NCBI GenBank assembly: GCA_002862095.1
Contig: PHSQ01000002.1
Coordinates: forward strand, 744,001-808,000
DNA from: Methylocystis sp. KS32
GTDB lineage: Bacteria > Pseudomonadota > Alphaproteobacteria > Rhizobiales > Beijerinckiaceae
DNA length: 64,000 nt
Direction: 5' to 3'
The stretch's first letter is position 1, and the number at the start of each line of letters is the position of its first letter. Made by a program: the position numbers and the translations under genes. The notes beneath the pieces are model-generated. The model was not told the origin of the DNA. It ran no database searches and worked only from the letters and a program-made list of their open reading frames with translations. This document shows positions 40,651 through 49,936 of the stretch, piece after piece.

Positions 40651-40974
40651 TCAAGCCGGATCGCCGCCGCCGAGGGCGCGGCGGCCATGGTCTACGGAAT
40701 CCGGCGCGATATTCAATTTCCGCGCGAACTCCAGAAGCAATGGCTCATCGCTCGCGAGATGATCCAGAACGGCGAGCAAGAAAGAAGCCTCTGGCGCGAC
40801 GCGCGGTAAATCGGACGCGTCTACACCGGTCAGGAGCAGGAAGCGCCGAATTCGCTCGCTGTCCTCGGCTAAAAATGCAAGAGCTCTCAAAGCAAGGGCT
40901 TCCGCTTCTTCCCGGCTGTGGATGACCGGTCTTTTGTCTACACGGCCCGAAAAGCGCTGCTTTCCTATTCTCAT
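40651..40974 (-). CDS. DUF3572 protein
   Basis: 107 residues of the DUF3572 family: REEAEALALRALAFLAEDSERIRRFLLLTGVDASDLP and LLAVLDHLASDEPLLLEFARKLNIAP. A small helical protein restricted to Alphaproteobacteria and regularly divergent from divK, as here; the gap to divK is 109 bp. AGGAAG precedes ATG 40974. Function unknown. Confidence 0.88.
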   Translation of the reverse strand: MRIGKQRFSGRVDKRPVIHSREEAEALALRALAFLAEDSERIRRFLLLTGVDASDLPRVAPEASFLLAVLDHLASDEPLLLEFARKLNIAPDSVDHGRRALGGGDPA

Positions 40975-41083
40975 TTCATCAATCTTCCTGCTTTATCAAA
41001 CGAGGTTAAGGAAGCGAGGCGAGGCGGTCACCCGCCACGCCGAGCGAAGCCTATATCAATAGTTGAGAAAAGAGTCGCAGGTG

Positions 41084-41455
41084 ATGGCGAAAACCATCCT
41101 CATCGTAGAGGATAACGAGCTGAATATGAAGCTCTTCAACGACCTTTTGGAGAGGAACGGCCATGCGACCCTACGCACGAAGAGCGGCGTCGAGGCGATA
41201 GCGCTTGCGCGAGAACACCACCCCGACCTCATTTTGATGGATATTCAGTTGCCGGAGGTTTCGGGACTGGAAGTGACGCGATGGATCAAGGACGACGAGG
41301 AGCTACGATCGATCCCGGTGATCGCCATCACGGCCTTCGCAATGAAAGGCGACGAGGAAAAAATTCGGCGGGGCGGCTGCGAGGCCTATCTCTCGAAGCC
41401 GATCTCCGTAGCGAAATTTCTCGAAACCGTTAACGCCTTTCTCGCTGACAGGTAA
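41084..41455 (+). CDS. divK: Response regulator DivK
   Basis: Single-domain receiver of 123 residues, the essential cell-polarity regulator that steers DivJ/PleC and thereby CtrA. D9/D10 acidic pair in VEDNE, phospho-acceptor D53 in [13 protein letters not shown], switch Thr in [10 protein letters not shown], and K105 in YLSKPIS. ATG 41084 ([11 protein letters not shown]) is the family start. 14 bp ahead of pleD and certainly co-transcribed. Confidence 0.96.
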   Translation: MAKTILIVEDNELNMKLFNDLLERNGHATLRTKSGVEAIALAREHHPDLILMDIQLPEVSGLEVTRWIKDDEELRSIPVIAITAFAMKGDEEKIRRGGCEAYLSKPISVAKFLETVNAFLADR

Positions 41456-41469
41456 GAGGATCGAATCCC

Positions 41470-42840
41470 ATGACCGCGCGTGTCCTCATCGTCGACGATC
41501 TGCTCCCCAACATCAAACTGTTGGAAGCGCGGCTGACGGCCGAGTATTTTGACGTGATTTCCGCGACCAGCGGATTCGAGGCCCTGGAGCTTTGCCGCGA
41601 AGGGCGCTGCGACATCGTGCTTCTCGACGTCATGATGCCAGGTATGGACGGTTTCGAAGTGTGCCGGCGTTTGAAAGCGGACCCGGCGACGCTCCATCTG
41701 CCGGTGGTTATGGTGACCGCGCTCGATCAGCCCGCCGATCGCGTGCGCGGGCTCAATGTCGGCGCCGACGACTTCCTGACCAAGCCGGTCGACGAAATCG
41801 CGTTGATCGCGCGCGTCCGTTCGTTGTCGCGCCTCAAGATGATGCTCGACGAGTTGCGCGCACGCGTCGTCACCTCCGCCAATCTTGGCCTGAAGGACGC
41901 CGCCGATCTCATTCGCTCCAATGCAGGCGACAACGGCAAAATCCTGCTGGTCGAAGATCGGGCCAGTTCCGCCGATCACATCGTCGCCGCCCTGCGCGAT
42001 CTTCACCAGGTCGCGGTGGAGAGCGTGCCCCAGGACGCGCTTTTCCGCGCCGCCGAAGGCGATTTCGATATGGTCGTCGTCGGATTGAATCTGGCCAATT
42101 TCGACGCGCTTCGCCTCTGCAGCCAGTTGCGTTCCCTTGAACGCACCAGGGCGCTTCCGATTCTGCTCATCGCCGACCCGGAGGAACGGCCCCGGATTTT
42201 GCGCGGGCTGGACCTTGGCGTGAACGATTACATTCTTCGTCCGATCGACCGCAACGAACTCGTCGCCCGCGTCCGCACCCAATTGCGGCGTAAGCGTTAC
42301 GCCGACACGCTGCGCGATAATGTCCAGGCGGCGTTCGAGCTCGCCATTGTCGACGCGCTGACGGGATTGCACAACCGGCGCTATCTCGAAACCCACCTCT
42401 CCAGCGCGCTGGATCAGGCGGCGCATATGGGACGCCCCCTCTCGCTGATGATTCTCGACGTCGACCATTTCAAATCGGTCAACGACACATTTGGTCACGA
42501 CGCGGGAGACGAGGTGCTGAAGGGCCTCGCCCAGCGCATCAGGCGCGTGATGCGGGGAGCCGATCTGGTTTGCCGTCTTGGCGGCGAGGAGTTCGTCATC
42601 GTCATGCCGGACACGTCGTTGGCGATTGCGGGCAAGGTGGCGGAAAGGGTGCGCGCGGCGGTGCAAGTGGAGCAATTCACCATCGACGCCAACGGCCGTA
42701 GCATCCCGGTGACGATCTCGATCGGCCTCGCCGAACGCGGTTCCGACGCCAACCCGGACGCGCTGCTGCGGCGCGCCGACAAGGCGCTTTATAATTCCAA
42801 GACGGCAGGTCGCAACCGGGTGACGGCGGCGGCCGCGTGA
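41470..42840 (+). CDS. pleD: Diguanylate cyclase PleD
   Basis: Makes cyclic di-GMP at the cell pole. 456 residues: receiver 1 with phospho-acceptor D53 in DIVLLDVMMPG, a second adaptor receiver at about 155-275 in which the acceptor is replaced (DFDMVVVGLN, Gly at 205), and a GGDEF domain with the active site GGEEF at 371-375 and an inhibitory I-site RGAD at 362-365. The I-site implies feedback control by the product. Immediately follows divK. Confidence 0.96.
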   Translation: MTARVLIVDDLLPNIKLLEARLTAEYFDVISATSGFEALELCREGRCDIVLLDVMMPGMDGFEVCRRLKADPATLHLPVVMVTALDQPADRVRGLNVGADDFLTKPVDEIALIARVRSLSRLKMMLDELRARVVTSANLGLKDAADLIRSNAGDNGKILLVEDRASSADHIVAALRDLHQVAVESVPQDALFRAAEGDFDMVVVGLNLANFDALRLCSQLRSLERTRALPILLIADPEERPRILRGLDLGVNDYILRPIDRNELVARVRTQLRRKRYADTLRDNVQAAFELAIVDALTGLHNRRYLETHLSSALDQAAHMGRPLSLMILDVDHFKSVNDTFGHDAGDEVLKGLAQRIRRVMRGADLVCRLGGEEFVIVMPDTSLAIAGKVAERVRAAVQVEQFTIDANGRSIPVTISIGLAERGSDANPDALLRRADKALYNSKTAGRNRVTAAAA

Positions 42841-42856
42841 CAGCGGTCGATCGTTC

Positions 42857-44341
42857 TCACAAATCGGCCTCCAATCTCTCGACAATAGTCCTCAGAACCT
42901 TGAGACGGGCGAATTTCTTGTCGTTGGCTTCGATGATCGTCCAAGGCGCGCGCCGTGCGCTCGTGCGGTCGATCATCTCATTGGCGGCTTCTTCGTAAAG
43001 CGCCCATTTTTCGCGGTTGCGCCAGTCTTCCGGAGTGATCTTGTATCTCTTGGTGGGTTGCGCCTCGCGGTCGTTGAACCGTTTGAGCTGCTCCTCTTGC
43101 GTAATGGCGAGCCAGAATTTCACGACGCTCAAGCGCGCCCGCTCCAGTTGGTGCTCGAAGTCGTTGATTTCCTGATAGGCCCGCATCCAATCCTGCTGCG
43201 AACACAGGCCTTCGACGCGCTCCACCAGAACGCGGCCATACCAGCTACGGTCGAAAATCGCGACATTGCCAATCCGGGGTATGTTGCGCCAAAAACGCCA
43301 TAAATAGGGTCGCGCGCGCTCCTCGTCGGTTGGAGCGGCGACGCCGTGGACGCGAAAGCGGCGGGGATCGAGCGCGGCGCGCACGCGGCGGATCGCCCCG
43401 CCCTTGCCGGCGGCGTCGTTGCCCTCGAAGACGACCACCAGGCCGCGTTTCTCAAATTTCTTCCCCGTCGTAAGTTCGCTGATGCGCTGCTGAAGCCGGG
43501 CCAGTTCCTCGGAATAGCTCTCAGGGTCGACGCTCTGGGTCATGTCGAGCGCGGAAATGAGGCTCGACCGGGGCAAAGCGATTGCGGAGACTCTCGAGGG
43601 CGCGGCCGCCGCGGGACCACTCTCGGCGTTGGCGCCATCGAGAGTCTTGAGCAGCAATTCGGCTACGGCGGCGTCGCGATAGCGCGCGTCCTCGGCGGCG
43701 ATGACCACCCAGGGCGCGTAACCGGTCGAGGTTTTCTCCACCATGTCCAGCGCGGCCTGAGCCAGGCGCTCGCGCTCCTTGCCGTTGAGCGCATCTTCCC
43801 ATTCGATCACAGTGGCGCGGCGCAAGCCGCCATCCGCTTCGCGTATTTTCGCAAGGCGCCGGCTGGCTTTTTCTTCCGGCATGAACAGCCAGACCTTGAT
43901 GACGATCACGCCTTCCTGAAAAAGCATCTCCTCCGCGCGGTTGATCTCGTCCAGCGCGGCGTGGAAGGCGTCGCGGCCGGCAATCCCCTTGGCCCGCTCC
44001 AACAACGGGCGGTGATGCCAAGACCCCAGCATCAACCCTATGCGGCCGTAGAGGGGCATGTCCCGCCAATAGCGCCACTCAAGCGGGCGCTCCCGCTCTT
44101 CGTCGGTCTGCGCGCCATAGGATAGCGTTTCGAGATAATGGTCGTCCAGCCACTCGTACAGACGATTGAGCACCTCGCCCTTACCCGCGCCGTCCGAGCC
44201 GTTGATGAGCAGCAGTATGGTTTTCTTCTTGCGCTGCGCGAGTTCGAACTGCGCGTCGAGCAGTTTCTCCCGCAACCGCTCCTTGATCTCCTCGAACTGC
44301 TCCTTATCGAGGCGATGAGGCAAGCGAACCGAATCGAACAT
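42857..44341 (-). CDS. pap: Two-domain polyphosphate kinase 2 (polyphosphate:AMP phosphotransferase)
   Basis: 494 residues with two tandem PPK2 domains. Walker A in the N-domain is NGSDGAGKGE at 47-56, in the C-domain EGNDAAGKGG at 306-315. The C-domain has the canonical FDRSWYGRVLVERVEG lid region, whereas the N-domain reads MLGSWHHRPLLERAKG and is likely the less active half, as in known Pap enzymes. Uses polyphosphate to phosphorylate AMP to ADP. ATG 44341; the open frame continues back over tRNA-Arg, but that is not protein. Convergent with pleD. Confidence 0.92.
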   Translation of the reverse strand: MFDSVRLPHRLDKEQFEEIKERLREKLLDAQFELAQRKKKTILLLINGSDGAGKGEVLNRLYEWLDDHYLETLSYGAQTDEERERPLEWRYWRDMPLYGRIGLMLGSWHHRPLLERAKGIAGRDAFHAALDEINRAEEMLFQEGVIVIKVWLFMPEEKASRRLAKIREADGGLRRATVIEWEDALNGKERERLAQAALDMVEKTSTGYAPWVVIAAEDARYRDAAVAELLLKTLDGANAESGPAAAAPSRVSAIALPRSSLISALDMTQSVDPESYSEELARLQQRISELTTGKKFEKRGLVVVFEGNDAAGKGGAIRRVRAALDPRRFRVHGVAAPTDEERARPYLWRFWRNIPRIGNVAIFDRSWYGRVLVERVEGLCSQQDWMRAYQEINDFEHQLERARLSVVKFWLAITQEEQLKRFNDREAQPTKRYKITPEDWRNREKWALYEEAANEMIDRTSARRAPWTIIEANDKKFARLKVLRTIVERLEADL

Positions 44342-44424
44342 TGGGATTCTCCAGAGCGGCGTAACGAAAAGATTCGAACGGAAAACCTTGCAAAAATGCG
44401 TTCCTCGGCTAGACATGAGAAGCC

Positions 44425-44501
44425 GGTCCCGTAGCTCAGCAGGATAGAGCAGCGGTTTCCTAAACCGAAGGTCACAGGTTCGAATCCTGTCGGGACCGCC
44501 A
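44425..44501 (+). tRNA. tRNA-Arg (anticodon CCU)
   Basis: 77-nt cloverleaf including an encoded CCA: acceptor GGTCCCG/CGGGACC, D-arm GCTC...GAGC, anticodon arm CGGT/ACCG with loop TTCCTAA giving anticodon CCT (reads AGG), and T-arm ACAGG-TTCGAAT-CCTGT. The outer pair of the anticodon stem is a G-A mismatch. It is divergent from the polyphosphate kinase gene and is the last core gene before the polysaccharide region. Confidence 0.95.
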
Positions 44502-45187
44502 ACAAAACCAAGAGCATGCAATTCTCGCGGTTTCCCCGCCGGACCTATTGCAACTCTCCTGGAAAGATCGCCGCCCCCGCGCCCTATCCTATTCCTCTTG
44601 TGCTCAGGCCGCCACGCGTCTCTTCGATTCCTCGCGCCAATGCTCCGATACCGCTTTCAGAATGACGCGAGGACAATCGAAGCAGTTTTTGCGCGTGGTC
44701 TGCTCGGCTTCTTAAAAGGGTGGGTGCGCCGCGATGATCAACCAAGGCGCGGACGCGCTATCACCCAATCCGGACCTATCGAGTCGTCAACCGACGAGCT
44801 TCGTTCGCGCAATTTTTTCAACTACATCCGCATTGTCATCTTGAACTTTTGGCGGCTATTTTACTTAATTATTGTTGTATAATATTTATATTCTATTGTT
44901 TTTATACAGTTCTTAACGAATTTATTTATATTTACTTATGAAAATTGTGAAACGAACTCTGTCGGCTTGCTCTTGGCGGTGGCGGCGCCGAGAATTCGCC
45001 GCGAATCGTTATAATACCGCGCTAAAGAGTTGGCGCCATCCAAGCGCCTCCACGTCAGTATTTCGTCGTTTTGTTGACTGGGCGCGCTCAAGCCCGCCGC
45101 TCCAACGCCGCCTTCGCCTGGTTCCGAACCGGAATGCGCGTCCGGCTTCAGAACGCAAGAAAGCCGAAAAACTACAGGGGATCGCTT
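44502..45187. other. Gene-free AT-rich boundary region
   Basis: 686 bp between tRNA-Arg and the glycoside hydrolase. 44820-44950 is strikingly AT-rich for this genome, with TTGTATAATATTTATATTC containing a consensus TATAAT at 44877-44882, the best -10 box in the window, though its -35 partner is unclear. A 94-residue open frame (44598-44882) lacks a ribosome-binding site and any recognisable feature. tRNA 3' ends are common integration sites, but I find no repeat of the tRNA end and no integrase in the window. Confidence 0.5.
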
Positions 45188-47359
45188 ATGAAGAATGTCG
45201 TTCGCAGTTTCAATATGGCTTTAGCTCTGTCCTTCATTTCTCTCGCCGGCTTTACGTCACTGGCCGCGGCTCAAACCGCCGCCGCCGTAACAGTGAACGC
45301 TGCAACCAGCCTGGCCGCCATCCCCGGAGCCGCCTGGGGGGTGAACTCGGCGGTGTGGGACAGCAATCTACACGACGCCGCCGTGCCCGGCCTGTTGTCG
45401 AAAACCGGCGTGACGGCGTTGCGCTATCCCGGCGGATCGACCTCTGACGTCTACAACTGGCAATCCAACTCCATCGTCCCTGGTCAGGGCAGCTACGCCA
45501 ATCCGAACAACAATTTCGACGCTTTCATCGGGCTGGTCAAAAGCATCGGCGCCACGCCTGTCATCACCGTGAATTACGGCTCCAACGCCAGCGGCAATGG
45601 CGGCGGCGACCCTAATTTCGCGGCGGCCTGGGTGCAATACGCCAACGTCACCAAAGGATATGGCGTCAAATATTGGGAAATCGGCAACGAGGTATACGGC
45701 AACGGCGAATATGGCGCGGCCTGGGAAACCGATCTGCACGCGACACATGATCCAGCGACCTATGGCAAGAACGTCGCGCAATTCGCCGCCGCGATGAAGG
45801 CCGTCGATCCGTCGATCAGGATCGGCGCCGTGCTGACCGCGCCGGGCAATTGGCCCGACGGCCAGGCGCCGGACTGGAACGCCAATGTGCTGGCGCAATG
45901 CGGCTCGGTGATCGATTTCGTCATCGTCCACTGGTATGCGCAGAACCCGGGCCAGGAATCCGACGCCGGACTTCTCTCGGCTCCCGAGAACGCGGCTAGC
46001 GGAATCGCCGCGATGACGACAAAGCTGAAGTCGCTCATCGGCCAATACGGCGGCTCCAAAGCGGCGAATATTCAGATCATGGTCACCGAGACGAACTCGG
46101 TGTCGTTCAATCCCGGCAAGCAGACGCTCAGCATCGTCAATGCGATGTTCATCGCCGACGACATGCTCACTTGGGTGGAGAATGGCGCGAGCAACGTCGA
46201 CATATGGGATCTGCATAATGGAGCCGTTTGGGGGAACTCATCCCCCAGCCTCTACGGCTCCTCGACCTATGGCGACTATGGCGTTCTATCCAATGGCCAG
46301 TCGGGCGAACCCGCCGCCGACACGCCTTTCCCGACTTATTATGGACTGGAGATGGTCTCGCTGCTGGGCAAGCCAGGCGATATGCTCGTCGCCTCCTCGT
46401 CCAGCAATAGTCTTTTGACGACGCACGCCGTCCAGCAGGCGGATGGGAGCCTAGCGCTGCTCCTCGTCAACAAGGATCCAAGCAATACGATCAACGCCAA
46501 TGTGTCGCTCTCGGGCTTTGCGCCGTCGGGAACGGGCGTGATTTACTCCTATTCCCCCGCCAGCAACAGCATCACATCCACCAATGTCAGCGGCAAGAGC
46601 GCGACTTTCTCGATCGCGGCGGCGCCCTATTCGTTGACCATGATCGTGCTTTCGGGAACGACGACGACCCCGCCGCCGCCACCCTCCCCCAGCTTCACCC
46701 TTGCCGCCAACCCTAGCAGCCTGTCGGTCACCCAGGGCGGATCCGCCACCGCGACGATTTCCGTTTTCCCGTCGGGAGGATTCAGCGGCGCCGTCGCCTT
46801 CTCCACGACCGGCGCCCCCAACGGGGTCGCGGCGACGTTCAATCCGTCCTCATCAACGGCGTCGACGGCTTTGACGCTGGCCGCCAGCGCTTCGGCGCCG
46901 ATCGGAACCAATGTGTTCACCATCACGGGAACGAGCGGCGCCTTGAGCGCGACAACCGCGCTCGCCCTGACAATCAACGCCGCCCCCTCGGGGAGCGGGG
47001 CTGCAACCATTGCCGGCAAGGCGGCGGGCAGCCCGCCCTGGTATTACGAGGACGACCTCGATCTTTCGACGCCGGCGCAGATCACGGCGTTGACGGTGAC
47101 GATCTCGGTTCCGGCTACTAACGTGACCTACAACGGCGCCTACAACACTTTCGGCGGGCAGATCGTCCAGAGCTATATTTCCGGATCGAATTTCGTCTTT
47201 TCGTTCAAGCTGAGCGCCGGCCAGACCATCAATCCGGGCTCGGGCATATTCGCGGCGCAGATGAATGGAGATGGCGTGGCTCACGACAGCACGACCGACT
47301 CCTGGACCGCGACCTATACCGCAGGTGGCGCAACCTACACGCAGTCGGGAAAGTTCTAA
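45188..47359 (+). CDS. Secreted glycoside hydrolase, clan A type, with Ig-like and C-terminal binding domains
   Basis: 723 residues. Signal peptide to about 29 (LAAAQ); a TIM-barrel catalytic part to about 390 with probable acid/base E168 in EIGNEVYG and nucleophile E301 in MVTETNSVS, on the pattern of clan GH-A alpha-L-arabinofuranosidase-like enzymes; a beta domain to 490; a PPPPPSPS linker; an Ig-like domain at about 502-598; and a C-terminal beta domain (606-723) starting with WYYEDD near 618, probably carbohydrate-binding. It could trim the polysaccharide made by the genes downstream or act on plant or microbial glycans. Family number not assignable by eye. Confidence 0.8.
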   Translation: MKNVVRSFNMALALSFISLAGFTSLAAAQTAAAVTVNAATSLAAIPGAAWGVNSAVWDSNLHDAAVPGLLSKTGVTALRYPGGSTSDVYNWQSNSIVPGQGSYANPNNNFDAFIGLVKSIGATPVITVNYGSNASGNGGGDPNFAAAWVQYANVTKGYGVKYWEIGNEVYGNGEYGAAWETDLHATHDPATYGKNVAQFAAAMKAVDPSIRIGAVLTAPGNWPDGQAPDWNANVLAQCGSVIDFVIVHWYAQNPGQESDAGLLSAPENAASGIAAMTTKLKSLIGQYGGSKAANIQIMVTETNSVSFNPGKQTLSIVNAMFIADDMLTWVENGASNVDIWDLHNGAVWGNSSPSLYGSSTYGDYGVLSNGQSGEPAADTPFPTYYGLEMVSLLGKPGDMLVASSSSNSLLTTHAVQQADGSLALLLVNKDPSNTINANVSLSGFAPSGTGVIYSYSPASNSITSTNVSGKSATFSIAAAPYSLTMIVLSGTTTTPPPPPSPSFTLAANPSSLSVTQGGSATATISVFPSGGFSGAVAFSTTGAPNGVAATFNPSSSTASTALTLAASASAPIGTNVFTITGTSGALSATTALALTINAAPSGSGAATIAGKAAGSPPWYYEDDLDLSTPAQITALTVTISVPATNVTYNGAYNTFGGQIVQSYISGSNFVFSFKLSAGQTINPGSGIFAAQMNGDGVAHDSTTDSWTATYTAGGATYTQSGKF

Positions 47360-47530
47360 ATTGAGTCCGTTTTGGTCATGTCTATTTTGGCGGAATGTCG
47401 GACGTTACCGCATTGCGCCGAAGCCCAATCGTCGTTGGCTCCAACATCGGTTCACTGGCGGAGCCATCTTGACCGATGGCGCCAAAACCGACCTCGCCTA
47501 TCAAATCCGGCGCATCACCCCGCCGCTCGG

Positions 47531-47567
47531 CAAGACCGCAGAGAGTCGAACTCAATATGCGGTCTTG
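47531..47567. other. Inverted repeat at the convergent gene ends
   Basis: CAAGACCGC (47531-47539) and GCGGTCTTG (47559-47567) are perfect 9-bp complements separated by 19 bases. The right arm overlaps the last codons of the sugar transferase gene (stop at 47552-47554). Could end transcription from the glycoside hydrolase side. 47360-47530 otherwise shows nothing. Confidence 0.4.
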
Positions 47568-49015
47568 TCGTTAAACACGAGCGCAACGGTTTTGAAAATA
47601 ATTTTCGCGTCAAACCATAGACTCCATCGATCGATGTATTCGATATCGTAATCCACGCGTTTTTGTAGCTTCTCAACGCTGTCCAACTCGCCGCGCAGCC
47701 CGTGAACCTGAGCCCAGCCGGTCATTCCTGGCTTCACGCGATGCCGAACGGCGTAATAATCGACCAACTCCTCGAGATTTCTGCCTTCGGCCTTCGTGGC
47801 GAGCGCGTGTGGCCTTGGACCAATGAGCGACATGACGCCTTGAAGAACATTGATAAGCTGCGGCAGCTCATCAATACTCAAACGCCGGATGACGCGACCA
47901 ACACGCGTCACTCGCGGATCGTTTCGACTCGTTTGAGTTTCGGCATGATGATCCGTCATGTGAGTATACATCGAACGAAATTTCCATAGCTCAAAAGGCC
48001 GACCGTTGAACCCCGTACGAATTTGCCTGAAGAATACGGGCCCCGGACTCTCGATAAGAATCAAGGCGGCGACGATGAGGAACAATGGCGAAAGCAACAA
48101 CAACCCCGCGCCCGCCAAAACGACATCCTCGGCGCGCTTCAACCAAAGATTCCAACCATGGATAGATTCCTCGATCGCGCAAAACGACGGCCGCCCTGCG
48201 AATTCCGTAACCTTGCGAATCATTGCGCCAAGCGAACGCGTGCTGGGGAGAACATAGACTCGCGTCGACAAGTGACTGAGAAGGTCCAACTTAGCCAATA
48301 TTAGCGGGATATCGACCCAGGGCGCGGCGAGATAGATCTGGTCTATTTCCGATTGAGCGACCACATCGGCCAGCGATGCGACATCGCCGATATTGGCAAA
48401 CTTCATGCTGTCAATCACGCGAACATGCCGCTCCGAATGACGCTCTATCTCTCTTGGCGAGATCGGATCGCAAAAAACGCCAACGGAAAGCGCGCGGTTC
48501 ACGAATGCGCCTTGCTCGAGCGCGCGCTCAGTTGCGGCGAAGACCATCCGACGTATTAAAAGAATCAGCGGGAAGCTCAGGACGACCCATGAAAAAAACC
48601 ACAACCTCGAATAGGTTTCCGCAGTTTTTGTAGCGACGGCGACGACCACCATGAAGGCGAATGTGAAGAATATTGCAAGCGGAAGTCGTCGGAACGCCCG
48701 CCTGCTATCGAGAATGCTGCTTGTGCGGTACACGCCCAGCAACCGAGCCCATAGGAGGTGCGAGAATACAGCAAAGCCGACGGCTTGAGCCTGCCAGTCT
48801 TCGATATAGGCGTCGGACGATCGAAACTCTCGTTGCAACAGGACAGCTAACACCCCTGAGCATGCATAAAGCAGCAAATCAAGGGCCACCAGCCCAACGA
48901 CGCAATTTTGCAAGCAAATGCGCCCCCTGGCGTTATCGGGAATGCGGCCTACGCCGCTTTCACCTGACGCGACCGAGCCCGATTGGAATTCTTGGATCGG
49001 CGATTGAAACATCAA
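47552..49015 (-). CDS. Undecaprenyl-phosphate hexose-1-phosphate transferase, WcaJ type
   Basis: Starts polysaccharide units by moving hexose-1-phosphate from UDP-sugar to undecaprenyl phosphate. 487 residues: four N-terminal membrane helices (within 35-160), a Rossmann-like middle domain (about 170-285), a fifth helix (VLAGAGLLLLSPLFLIVAALILI) and the catalytic bacterial sugar transferase domain with FELWKFRSMY, the Asp-Glu pair in LSIDELPQLINVL, and SLIGPRPHA. This is the full-length WcaJ/WbaP layout. On the opposite strand to the rest of the cluster, with its own promoter at 49058-49085. Confidence 0.93.
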   Translation of the reverse strand: MMFQSPIQEFQSGSVASGESGVGRIPDNARGRICLQNCVVGLVALDLLLYACSGVLAVLLQREFRSSDAYIEDWQAQAVGFAVFSHLLWARLLGVYRTSSILDSRRAFRRLPLAIFFTFAFMVVVAVATKTAETYSRLWFFSWVVLSFPLILLIRRMVFAATERALEQGAFVNRALSVGVFCDPISPREIERHSERHVRVIDSMKFANIGDVASLADVVAQSEIDQIYLAAPWVDIPLILAKLDLLSHLSTRVYVLPSTRSLGAMIRKVTEFAGRPSFCAIEESIHGWNLWLKRAEDVVLAGAGLLLLSPLFLIVAALILIESPGPVFFRQIRTGFNGRPFELWKFRSMYTHMTDHHAETQTSRNDPRVTRVGRVIRRLSIDELPQLINVLQGVMSLIGPRPHALATKAEGRNLEELVDYYAVRHRVKPGMTGWAQVHGLRGELDSVEKLQKRVDYDIEYIDRWSLWFDAKIIFKTVALVFNDKTAY

Positions 49016-49057
49016 GCGAAACGCTCAATAAGCTGGCGGATCAAATTACTTTTTCAG

Positions 49058-49085
49058 TTTATGCAAGCTCACCTTTGAATGTCAA
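49058..49085 (-). promoter_or_regulatory. Sigma-70-like promoter of the initiating sugar transferase
   Basis: On the minus strand TTGACA (complement of 49080-49085) and CATAAA (complement of 49058-49063) are 16 bp apart, 43 bp before the ATG at 49015. -35 is a perfect consensus, -10 matches four of six. The region is AT-rich against its surroundings. Confidence 0.55.
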
Positions 49086-49642
49086 TAAACGTTGTGGCGA
49101 ACATGCCCCGATTTGCTGACAATGGAGCCGCCGAACGGAGCCTTCGGTCCGGCCCGACGCGGCTTCTTGCATTGTTTTTAGATATAAAACAAAAGAATGG
49201 GCTGGACGCGGCCAAAACGTCCGCAGACCTTTTAATTATTACACTGCCAGACAATGCGACGAGCGGCATAGGCCAGAGGCGGCGTTTATCGAAGACCCTA
49301 ATCGCGCAAGTCACCCGATGATTTTATGGAGCGGCCGCTCGTGAATCAGCTATTCGCTCTTGTGGCCGATTATGTCGACCGAATCCCCGATTCCGTTGAG
49401 GTAATCTATTGATGTTTTGACGGGACGCCTTCGCGTTACTGGCGCCGTGTCGCGCAGCGATCGTGACAGAGGTCCGTTCGATTTTCGTGACGACGGAGCT
49501 GTGTTGGAACAACGGCGGCGACGAAAGACACCGGCCGCATAACAATAAAAACCGCGAGACGCGCCACACGCCTCACGATACAAAATCATGCGAGAGTCTC
49601 GACATTTCGGGATCGACGCACGTCGACCCCGTTAGCTCCCGA
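49086..49642. other. Gene-free stretch
   Basis: 557 bp between the promoter of the sugar transferase and the end of a small secreted protein gene. Several open frames of 60-130 codons cross it on both strands, none with a ribosome-binding site or recognisable sequence. I see nothing that can be named. Confidence 0.5.
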
Positions 49643-49936
49643 TCAGTTAGGGCTTACGTGTGGCGGCTTTTTGACAGGCCACGGCAAAGGACCATGCCCT
49701 TCTTTATGCCTAGCCGGCCCCCACGGCCACCAACGAATTTCTGGCCCGCCGTCCGCGACGCGGCGAGGCTCGCCCTTCTCCACCCTTGTTTCAACCGGCG
49801 ATTCGGTCCCAACATCGGATCTAGCGCCGCGATCCAACCGCGCCTTGGAATCCTGCGCTGAACTCTTTTCGAGAGCTGACGCCCCCACGCTCCCGAGCAG
49901 CAATATGCCCGCTATTGCGACAATCCGTCTCAGCAT
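49643..49936 (-). CDS. Small secreted Trp/Pro-rich protein
   Basis: 97 residues with a signal peptide (IVAIAGILLLGSVGASA). The mature part is charged (Arg, Glu, Asp) and ends in a Trp/Pro-rich tail, PEIRWWPWGPARHKEGHG followed by PLPWPVKKPPHV. ATG 49936 is preceded by AAAGGA; an ATG six codons further back lies before that site. Unknown family. The gene ends 628 bp from the sugar transferase start on the same strand. It may be a surface or cell-wall-linked peptide, but that is only a guess from composition. Confidence 0.6.
   Translation of the reverse strand: MLRRIVAIAGILLLGSVGASALEKSSAQDSKARLDRGARSDVGTESPVETRVEKGEPRRVADGGPEIRWWPWGPARHKEGHGPLPWPVKKPPHVSPN

Noticed and set aside
41895-42300. 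Second receiver of PleD lacking the phospho-acceptor as a novelty
   Set aside because: Degenerate second receivers are the normal state of PleD proteins.
41386-42885. 499-codon minus-strand frame opposite pleD
   Set aside because: Antisense shadow of pleD, with no recognisable motif or ribosome-binding site.
44342-44521. Upstream extension of the polyphosphate kinase frame (PDRIRTCDLRFRKPLL)
   Set aside because: This is the known false translation of a tRNA gene; tRNA-Arg lies there.
49079-49321. 80-codon plus-strand frame between surface genes
   Set aside because: No ribosome-binding site or family likeness; overlaps the transferase promoter.
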